NCBI GenBank assembly: GCA_934635385.1
Contig: CAKTZI010000024.1
Span: 1 to 61,156 of the forward strand
Source: an uncultured Kiritimatiellota bacterium
GTDB lineage: Bacteria; Verrucomicrobiota; Kiritimatiellia; RFP12; UBA1067
Length of the DNA stretch: 61,156 nucleotides
Direction: 5' to 3'
The first letter of the stretch is position 1, and each line of letters opens with the position of its first letter. A model generated the notes under the pieces. The model saw nothing but the letters and a program-made list of their open reading frames with translations. It searched no databases and had not been told where the DNA came from. Below, piece by piece: positions 54,920 through 61,156 of the stretch. Both the position numbers and the translations under genes were made by a program.

Positions 54920-56335
54920 ATGCTGAACGGTGCGACATTCCTCCGGCGCGAGCTGATGATCCGGCTCGTCCGCGCCTTTGACGCGGGGACGCTCGAAGAC
55001 GAGATCGACCAGATCGCGATCAGGCTACGCCCCAAGGGCAGCGACCCCTCGCGGTGCTGCGTCTACCACGACCGCGCGGTCATCAAGTACCGCCTGATGG
55101 CGCTTCTCGGCGTCACGGTCGAGGAGGAGACGGACGAGGCGAAGACGCTGCGCGCGTACTGCGCCGAGCGGGTCTCGCCGGCGGCCGGCGCGAAGCCGAG
55201 CCGTCCCGCCGACAGCCTCGTCGCGCTCTCTCCGCTCTCCGTCTGCGGCCCGGCGTGCAGCGGCTGTCCCGACGCGAAGGTCGTCTCGACGCCGAACTGC
55301 CGGGGCTGCTTCGCGCGGCCCTGCGTCTACAACTGTCCGAAGAAGGCGGTCGAGGTCGTGAACGGCCGGAGCGTCATCGACCCGACGAAGTGCATCAAGT
55401 GCGGCAAGTGCATCACGGCGTGTCCCTACCACGCGATCGTGAAGACGACCGTGCCGTGCGAGGAGGCGTGTCCCGTCGGGGCGATCCGCAAGAACGAGCA
55501 TGGCGTCGCCGAGATCGACTTCAAGCGCTGCATCTTCTGCGGCAAGTGCTTCAACGCCTGTCCGTTCAGCGCGGTCATGGAGCGCTCGCAGCTCCTCGAC
55601 GTGCTCGCGGCGATGAAGCGCGGCGAACGGCTCGTCGCGATGGTCGCGCCGTCGGCCGAGCACCAGTTCCCCGGCACGATCGAGCAGCTGCTGACGGCCT
55701 GCTCGAAGGCGGGCTTCGCGGACGTGATCGAGGTCGCGCTCGGTGCGGAGCTGACGACGCAGCACGAGACGGCGGAGTTCGTCGAGCGCATGGAGAAGGA
55801 CCCGAAGACGTTCATGACGACCTCGTGCTGTCCGGCCTACGTGAACCTCGTCGCGAAGCACCTGCCGGATCTCGTCGAGCACGTCTCGCTCACGCCGAGC
55901 CCGATGGTCTACACGCGGGAGATCGTGAAGAAGAAGGATCCGCTGGCGAAGACGGTCTTCGTCGGCCCCTGCGTCGCCAAGCGCAGTGAGGCGCGGCGGA
56001 AGAGCGTCGACTACGTGCTGTCGTTCGAGGAGCTGGGCGCGATCCTTGCGGGGCGCAAGGTCGACGTGCTCTCGTGCGACCCGTGGCCGGTCGCGCGGCC
56101 CGCGAACCCGACGGCGCGCAACTTCGCGCGCAGCTGCGGCGTGACGGAGGCGGTGCTGGCGGAGGCGACGGCGAAGATCCCCGGCTTCAAGCTGAACGCG
56201 AAGCAGATCAACGGCATCGACCGCAAGAGCTGCACGATGCTCAAGCTCTACGCCGCCGGCAAGCTGCCGGCGAACTTCCTGGAGGTCATGGCGTGTCCCG
56301 GCGGGTGCGTGAACGGCCCGTGTTCGCTGACGTGA
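54920..56335 (+). CDS. monomeric [FeFe] hydrogenase (probable group B)
   Basis: 471 aa. Two [4Fe-4S] ferredoxin-type motifs (CIKCGKCITACP, CIFCGKCFNACP) and an additional Cys-rich CGPACSGCP/CRGCFARPCVYNCP segment precede the H-cluster domain. The three H-cluster signatures are present: TTSCCPAYVN (L1), VGPCVAKRSEA (L2) and EVMACPGGCVNG (L3). Catalyses H2 formation or uptake with ferredoxin. The subgroup is inferred from the motif style and length. Co-transcribed with the [2Fe-2S] protein; the maturation genes hydEFG are not in the window. Confidence 0.85.
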   Translation: MLNGATFLRRELMIRLVRAFDAGTLEDEIDQIAIRLRPKGSDPSRCCVYHDRAVIKYRLMALLGVTVEEETDEAKTLRAYCAERVSPAAGAKPSRPADSLVALSPLSVCGPACSGCPDAKVVSTPNCRGCFARPCVYNCPKKAVEVVNGRSVIDPTKCIKCGKCITACPYHAIVKTTVPCEEACPVGAIRKNEHGVAEIDFKRCIFCGKCFNACPFSAVMERSQLLDVLAAMKRGERLVAMVAPSAEHQFPGTIEQLLTACSKAGFADVIEVALGAELTTQHETAEFVERMEKDPKTFMTTSCCPAYVNLVAKHLPDLVEHVSLTPSPMVYTREIVKKKDPLAKTVFVGPCVAKRSEARRKSVDYVLSFEELGAILAGRKVDVLSCDPWPVARPANPTARNFARSCGVTEAVLAEATAKIPGFKLNAKQINGIDRKSCTMLKLYAAGKLPANFLEVMACPGGCVNGPCSLT

Positions 56336-56339
56336 AACG

Positions 56340-58031
56340 ATGACGACGGCGCTTCTTCTCCTGGCGGCGGTGACGTGGTATCCCGCGACGAACTGGGTCG
56401 ACCGGCCCGATCCGGTGGCGAGTCCGTATGCGCGGAAGGGCGGCACGATCCGCTTTTCGGGCGGACAGGGCCCGAAGAGCTACAACGCCTACATCGACAA
56501 CAACACGTACACGAAGATGACGTTCGATCTCATGTACGAGAACCTGATTTCGGTCGATTCGGACACGCTCGACTTCGTGCCCGCCCTCGCGCGGCGGTGG
56601 GCGGTGTCGGACGACGGGCGGGCGTTCACGTTCGTCCTCGACGACCGTGCGCGCTGGTCGGACGGGCGGCCCGTCACGGCGAATGACGTGAAGGGAACCT
56701 TTGACGCGGTCATGGACGCGAAGAGCGAGACCGGCCCGTGGAAGACGATGCTCGGCGTCTTCGAGAGCCCGGAGGTTCTCGACGCGCGGACGGTGCGCTT
56801 CCGCAAGAGGGGGACGAGTCCGCGCGACTGGCGCGACCTCCTGCACTGCGGGATGTTCTGGATCCTGCCGCAGCATGCGTTTGCGGGGCGCGACTTCAAC
56901 AAGGTGTCGCTCGTCGGCCTGCCCGTGAGCGGCCCGTACCGCCTCGCGCGCGTCGACGAGCAGGTCGAGAGCGAGTTCCGGCGCACGGGCACGTGGTGGC
57001 GGCGCGACTTCCCATCCGCGCGCGGGCTCTACAACTTCGACCGCATCGTGATGCGCTACTATGCGGACAACGAGAACGCCTTCGAGGCGCTCAAGAAGCG
57101 GGCCATCGACGTCTACCCCGTCTATTCTGCGCGCATTATGAACGCGGAGACGAAGGGACCGAAGTTCGCGCGCAACTGGATCCTGAAGCGGCGCGTGAAG
57201 AACCGTGCGCCGATCGGCTTCCAGGGCTTCGCGATGAACCAGCGGCGTCCGCCGTTCGACAGGCTGAAGGTGCGCCAGGCGATGGCGAAGCTCGTCGACC
57301 GCGAGACGATGAACCGCACGATGATGAACGGCGAGTACTTCCTCCAGCGGAGCTACTACGAAGACCTCTACGACGCGGCGAACCCGTGCGCGAACGCGCA
57401 GTGGACGTTCGACGTCGAAGGCGCGAAGCGGCTGCTGGCCGAGGCGGGCTATGCGAACGGCTTCACGTTCACGTTCCTCTCGCGCTCGGCGGGTGAGGAC
57501 AAGTTCCTCTCGCTCTTTACGCAGGCGCTCGCCGCGTGCAACGTCAGGATGGAGATCGTCCGCAAGGACTTCGCCGGATGGATGCGCGACATGGACGCCT
57601 TCAACTTCGACATGACGTGGGCGGCGTGGGGCGCGAGCGTCTTCCGCAATCCCGAGACGACATGGCATTCGGCCGAGGGCAGGCGCGCGGGCGGCAACAA
57701 CGTGACGGGGCTGGACGTGCCGGAGGTGGACGCGCTCATCGCCGCCGAGAAGGGGATGATGTCCGCCGCCGAACGTGCGGCGGCCTACCGGCGGATTGAC
57801 CGGCTCGTCTCCGACCAGGTTCCGTATGTCCTGCTGTGGAACACGGATGAGCATCGGCTTCTCTACTGGAACAAGTTCGGGATGCCGTCGTCGGTTCTCG
57901 GCCGTTCTGGCGACGAGGACGGCGTCTTCCCGTACTGGTGGTACGACGAGGATCGCGCGCGCGAACTCGACGAGGCCGTCTCGGACGGGACGTGCCTGCC
58001 GAACGTGCCGCTGCGCGTGGAGGTTGACTGA
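56340..58031 (+). CDS. extracellular solute-binding protein family 5 (peptide/oligosaccharide ABC importer)
   Basis: 563 aa, starting 4 nt after the hydrogenase stop. Short hydrophobic start MTTALLLLAAVTWYPAT serves as signal peptide, though weak. Family-5 features: MYENLISVDSDTLDFVPALA, WSDGRPVTANDVKGTFDAVM, PVSGPYRLARV, RQAMAKLVDRETMN and the C-terminal YRRIDRLVSDQVPYVLLWN. Binds peptides, nickel or oligosaccharides for an Opp/Dpp/Yej-type importer; YejA-like features are possible. No permease or ATPase genes follow, so the transporter must be encoded elsewhere. 2 nt before the cyclo-ligase gene. Confidence 0.85.
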   Translation: MTTALLLLAAVTWYPATNWVDRPDPVASPYARKGGTIRFSGGQGPKSYNAYIDNNTYTKMTFDLMYENLISVDSDTLDFVPALARRWAVSDDGRAFTFVLDDRARWSDGRPVTANDVKGTFDAVMDAKSETGPWKTMLGVFESPEVLDARTVRFRKRGTSPRDWRDLLHCGMFWILPQHAFAGRDFNKVSLVGLPVSGPYRLARVDEQVESEFRRTGTWWRRDFPSARGLYNFDRIVMRYYADNENAFEALKKRAIDVYPVYSARIMNAETKGPKFARNWILKRRVKNRAPIGFQGFAMNQRRPPFDRLKVRQAMAKLVDRETMNRTMMNGEYFLQRSYYEDLYDAANPCANAQWTFDVEGAKRLLAEAGYANGFTFTFLSRSAGEDKFLSLFTQALAACNVRMEIVRKDFAGWMRDMDAFNFDMTWAAWGASVFRNPETTWHSAEGRRAGGNNVTGLDVPEVDALIAAEKGMMSAAERAAAYRRIDRLVSDQVPYVLLWNTDEHRLLYWNKFGMPSSVLGRSGDEDGVFPYWWYDEDRARELDEAVSDGTCLPNVPLRVEVD

Positions 58032-58033
58032 AC

Positions 58034-58609
58034 ATGCGAATCAAAGACGAGAAAGCCGCATGGCGAGACGAGATGCGGCGGCGACGCAAGGAGGTGCCGC
58101 CGGAGGTGCGCGCGCGCGCCTCGCGTGACGTCTGTGCGCAGCTGGCTGCGCGTCCGCTGGGCGACGTCGTGGCCATTTACCTGGCCGGGCCGGACGAGAT
58201 CGACCTCTCGGCGTTTGTCGCGGTGGCGTTGGAACGTGGCATCCGTCTGCTGGCGCCGCGCTGGACGGGCGAGACGTATGCGCTCGCGGACGTGAAGGGC
58301 CTGTCCCCAGACTGTCTGCGCGCGGGGCCGCACGGCATTCTCGAACCGGTTGAAGCCTCGTCGGATGTCGCGCGGCCGACGGCCTGGCTCGTGCCGGGGC
58401 TCGCGTTCACGCGCGACGGGCGCCGTCTCGGCTACGGTGGCGGTTGGTATGACCGGCTGCTTGAGTCCGCCGACGCGCGGACGCCGAAGATCGGCATTGC
58501 CTATCCGTTTCAGGTCGTCGGCGACTTGCCGTCCGAGCCGCATGACGTCCGCCTGACGGGCCTCGTGTGCGCCGTCGGCAGCGAATTCAAAATGAAAGAC
58601 AGGAAATGA
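58034..58609 (+). CDS. 5-formyltetrahydrofolate cyclo-ligase
   Basis: 191 aa. The ATP-binding start with Lys/Arg (WRDEMRRRRKEVP) and the folate-binding signature GYGGGWYDRLL are both present; length is normal. Converts 5-formyl-THF to 5,10-methenyl-THF. The start follows the previous stop by 2 nt, and the stop overlaps the next gene (ATGA). Its operon with a binding protein and a rhamnosidase appears functionally mixed. Confidence 0.88.
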   Translation: MRIKDEKAAWRDEMRRRRKEVPPEVRARASRDVCAQLAARPLGDVVAIYLAGPDEIDLSAFVAVALERGIRLLAPRWTGETYALADVKGLSPDCLRAGPHGILEPVEASSDVARPTAWLVPGLAFTRDGRRLGYGGGWYDRLLESADARTPKIGIAYPFQVVGDLPSEPHDVRLTGLVCAVGSEFKMKDRK

Positions 58610-61077
58610 AAAATCGGATGAAGCTGTTGTTGTCCCTCGTTGCGGGGGCGTTGCTGTGCGTCGGCTCGGCGTGGGCGTTTGAGGTCGAACAGGTGTTCCG
58701 CGCCGAGCGGTTCGCGCGCGGGAACACGAACCTCGTGCCGCAGCAGCCTATTGACGAGGCGGCTTGGGTGTGGCTGGACGGCGTGGGCGTCGCGCAGGGC
58801 GACTACACGCCGTTCGTCCGCTTCCGCTGCGACTTCGCCGTCGACTCCGCCGCGCCGTTGCGGTTCGACGTGTCGGCGGATGCGCGCTTCGTCCTGCTGC
58901 TGGACGGCACGGTCATCGCGCGCGGGCCGCACAAGGGCGTCGTCCAGCATTGGTATTACGAGACGTATGCCGTCCGGGGGCTGTCCCTCGGCGCGCATCG
59001 GCTGGAGGCCGTCGTCTTCGATCCGGGACGGAAGGGTGCGCTCAGCATCCTCTCGTCCGGACGGAACGGCTTCGTCCTGAAGGCCGAGGGCGCGTATGAC
59101 GAACGCCTCACGACGGGCAAGGCCGCGTGGCGTGCGGCGGAGGTCAAGTCGATCCGCTACGGGCGCGTCACCGACCCGGACACGATGACGGGCGCGGAGA
59201 CGATTTCCGTCGGCACCGGCTTTCTCGACGCCGTGCCGCCCGCTGCCGCGTGGCGCGCCGCGCAGGTGGTGCGTACGCCGCTGCCGGCCTCGGAATACGG
59301 CCTTCACGCGCCGGGCTGGGCGCTGTTCCCGACGGAGCGTCCCGATCCGCTGGAACAGGTGCGCACATGCGGAACCGTCCACGCCGTGCAGACGGCCTTT
59401 GACGAGACGAACCGCTTCTACGCGGCGTCCGATGCGGCTGATGCGCGCATCGCCGATGTGCAGGCGCTGCTGAAGGAGGGGCGTCCCCTGACGCTCGCGC
59501 CGCGCACGCGTCTGCGTTTCCTCTGGGACTTGGAGGACTACTACTGTGCGTTCCCGGAGCTGGAGGCGTCCGGCGGCGCGGGCGCGGAGATCCGCTGGTC
59601 GTGGGCCGAGCGGCTGTATGACGGGGCGATGACACCCGTCAACCGCGACGTGTTCGTCGGTGCGCGCGTCGCGCGTTCGATGGACGACACGTTCCGCTGC
59701 GATGGCCGGGCACGCGCGCGGTTCACGACGCCGTGGTGGCGGTCGGGGCGCTGGGTCGAGATTGCCGTCGCGACGGGCGACGCGCCGCTGACGCTCACGC
59801 GGCTCGCGCTCGCCGAGACGCGCTATCCGCTGGAGCCGGCGATGCGCTTCGCCTGCGACGACCCGTCGATTGCGGACGTCCAGCGGATCTGCGTGCGCGG
59901 CATGCAGAACTGTCTGCACGAGATGTTCATGGACTGCCCCTACTTCGAGCAGCAGATGTATCCCGGCGACACGCGCGTGGAGATGCTGATCCTCAATGCG
60001 CTGTCAGGCGATGACCGTCCGCTCCGCTACGCGGCCGGCATCTTCGACTACGCGCGGCGCGACGACGGAATGGTGCCGATGAACTTCCCGAGCCGGAACG
60101 TGCAGGACTCGTCCACGTATTCGATGTGCTGGGCGATGATGGCGGGCGACTACGTGTTGTGGCACGGCACGAACGACTGGCTGAAGGCGCGCCTGCCGGG
60201 GCTTCGCCAGACGATGAGCGCGCTCGCGCAGTATGAGAACGCCGACGGGCTCGTCGAGAACCTGCCGGGCTGGAGCTTCATGGACTGGGTGCCGGAGTGG
60301 GACTACTTCGGCAACGCGCCGGACGGACGCCGCGGACTTTCCGCGCTCAACAACCTCCAGTACGTCGCCGCGCTCCAGTCGGTGGCGAAGACCGAGGCGG
60401 CGCTGGGCGAGACGGCGCTGGCGGCCTACTGGCGGGCCAAGGCGCGGCGCACGGGCGAGGCGATCGTCCGCCGGTTCTGGAGCGACGCGCGCGGCCTGCT
60501 CGCCGATACGGTTCGGAAAGACCGCTTCTCCGAGCACGCCCAGTGCCTTGCGCTGCTGGCGGACATCCTGCCGCGCGACAAGGCCGAGGCCGCGTTCAGG
60601 GGGCTGCTGGAGGCGGACGACCTTGCGCGCACGACGGTCTACTTCTCGCACTACCTGTTCGAGACGTACCTGAAGTTCGGGCGCGCCGACCTGTTCCTGA
60701 AGCGGCTCGACCTCTGGCGCGGCTACGTGAAGGACGGACTGAAGACGCCGCCGGAGGCGCCGGGGCTTCGCGCGCGCAGCGACTGCCACGCCTGGGGTTC
60801 GCATCCGCTCTACCACCTGCTGACGGGCGTTGCGGGGGTGCGTCCGGCGGCGGACGGCTACGCGAAGGTCTTGGTCGCGCCGCAGCCGGGCGGGCTGAAG
60901 TTCGTGAAGGCCGCCGCACCGACGCCGAAGGGGCTGGTTTACGTCGACTTGAAGTTCGCGCACGGACGGGCGGTCGGCAGCGTCGTGCTGCCGCCGGGGC
61001 TCACGGGCGACTTCGACTGGCAGGGCGTGCGCACGCCGCTCAAGCCCGGACGGAACGCGTTCGCCGAAGGTCAATAA
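58606..61077 (+). CDS. secreted GH78-like alpha-L-rhamnosidase (copy 2)
   Basis: 823 aa from ATG 58606, which overlaps the preceding stop (ATGA); ATG 58618 is a possible later start. Signal peptide ends GSAWAFEV. Same domain order as the copy at 5070-7496, with DCPYFEQQMYPGDTRVEM and the matching mature N-terminus FEVEQVFRAERFARGNTNLV. The two differ in the mid-region loop after FYAASDAADARIADV, and this one is slightly longer. Likely a duplicated enzyme with a different linkage preference. Its last 38 nt overlap a convergent gene. Confidence 0.82.
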   Translation: MKNRMKLLLSLVAGALLCVGSAWAFEVEQVFRAERFARGNTNLVPQQPIDEAAWVWLDGVGVAQGDYTPFVRFRCDFAVDSAAPLRFDVSADARFVLLLDGTVIARGPHKGVVQHWYYETYAVRGLSLGAHRLEAVVFDPGRKGALSILSSGRNGFVLKAEGAYDERLTTGKAAWRAAEVKSIRYGRVTDPDTMTGAETISVGTGFLDAVPPAAAWRAAQVVRTPLPASEYGLHAPGWALFPTERPDPLEQVRTCGTVHAVQTAFDETNRFYAASDAADARIADVQALLKEGRPLTLAPRTRLRFLWDLEDYYCAFPELEASGGAGAEIRWSWAERLYDGAMTPVNRDVFVGARVARSMDDTFRCDGRARARFTTPWWRSGRWVEIAVATGDAPLTLTRLALAETRYPLEPAMRFACDDPSIADVQRICVRGMQNCLHEMFMDCPYFEQQMYPGDTRVEMLILNALSGDDRPLRYAAGIFDYARRDDGMVPMNFPSRNVQDSSTYSMCWAMMAGDYVLWHGTNDWLKARLPGLRQTMSALAQYENADGLVENLPGWSFMDWVPEWDYFGNAPDGRRGLSALNNLQYVAALQSVAKTEAALGETALAAYWRAKARRTGEAIVRRFWSDARGLLADTVRKDRFSEHAQCLALLADILPRDKAEAAFRGLLEADDLARTTVYFSHYLFETYLKFGRADLFLKRLDLWRGYVKDGLKTPPEAPGLRARSDCHAWGSHPLYHLLTGVAGVRPAADGYAKVLVAPQPGGLKFVKAAAPTPKGLVYVDLKFAHGRAVGSVVLPPGLTGDFDWQGVRTPLKPGRNAFAEGQ

Positions 61078-61156
61078 CCCGCTTGATCTTGCCCTCGCTG
61101 CGCGGCAGCGAGCCGGGCTCGACGAGCGTGATCTTCGGCGAGAGGCCGATGATCTG
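61040..61156 (-). CDS. paaK: C-terminal end of phenylacetate-CoA ligase (partial)
   Basis: 38 codons plus TGA on the minus strand; the rest is beyond the window. The sequence contains KITLVEPGSLPRSEGKIKRV, matching the family's conserved C-terminal RSEGKxKRV(I/F)D motif. It should activate aryl acids such as phenylacetate as CoA thioesters, as many gut and anaerobic bacteria do for indolepyruvate/phenylacetate. Its last 38 nt overlap the end of the rhamnosidase gene. Confidence 0.7.
   Translation of the reverse strand, partial: QIIGLSPKITLVEPGSLPRSEGKIKRVIDLRRTRSVRA

Overview
The window is a high-GC chromosomal segment, probably from an uncultured host-associated or anaerobic member of the Kiritimatiellota/Verrucomicrobiota lineage (PVC superphylum). 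This is an inference. It rests on the density of secreted glycoside hydrolases with XylR-type regulators, the autotransporter-type beta-strand-repeat protein, the long GreA-type elongation factor, the zinc-finger/LspA pair, a 2[4Fe-4S] ferredoxin and an [FeFe] hydrogenase. No 16S rRNA, tRNA or CRISPR array was seen.

Layout. 1-7.5 kb: a secreted polysaccharide-degradation cluster (end of one DUF6259-like glycosidase, a complete paralogue, a beta-strand-repeat surface protein, a GH78-like rhamnosidase). 7.6-12.3 kb: ugd and carB. 12.4-18.9 kb: part of a type II secretion or type IV pilus assembly (GspL/PilM-N-like, GspM/PilO-like, secretin), then a nucleotidyltransferase with a small partner and a TolA-like coiled-coil protein. 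19.0-21.0 kb: ferredoxin, ArsP_2-type permease, YihY-type membrane protein. 21.0-21.7 kb: a dispersed repeat. 21.7-29.9 kb: rfbD, the Mla-type lipid transporter mlaEFD, gluQ, a large GreA-like factor, a DksA-type zinc-finger protein, lspA and a NYN-domain protein. 30-35.2 kb: a GH2 enzyme, cca and two Bat-type genes. 35.3-38.6 kb: a XylR-like regulator, a second dispersed repeat, a decapitated MFS transporter and the decayed early region of a possible Mu-like element. 38.6-47.8 kb: GH36-like enzyme, nucleoside hydrolase, SPFH protein, two SUMF1-fold paralogues and a secreted phosphoesterase. 47.8-50.3 kb (minus strand): XylR-like regulator and MATE exporter. 50.6-61.2 kb: clan-A glycosidase, tyrA, [2Fe-2S] protein plus [FeFe] hydrogenase, peptide-type binding protein, 5-formyl-THF cyclo-ligase, a second GH78-like enzyme, and the 3' end of a phenylacetate-CoA ligase gene.

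The most unusual signals are not ordinary genes. (1) AT-rich palindromic and simple repeats lie in frame inside carB, gluQ and a Bat-operon gene, in a genome that is otherwise strongly GC-rich. (2) A dispersed element occurs as two long copies (about 640 and 440 bp) and one short one, with inverted ends and a conserved core preceded by a hairpin in all three copies. (3) Promoters are nearly all extended -10 type (TGnTATAAT) without an obvious -35. Several lie so close to the start codon that the mRNA should be leaderless, and three overlap the stop codon of the gene before.

Functionally, the secreted enzymes (GH78, GH36, GH2, clan-A, nucleoside hydrolase, phosphoesterase) point to scavenging of host or plant glycans under control of substrate-sensing XylR-like regulators. 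The secretin cluster may export them. The ferredoxin and the hydrogenase fit fermentative redox disposal.
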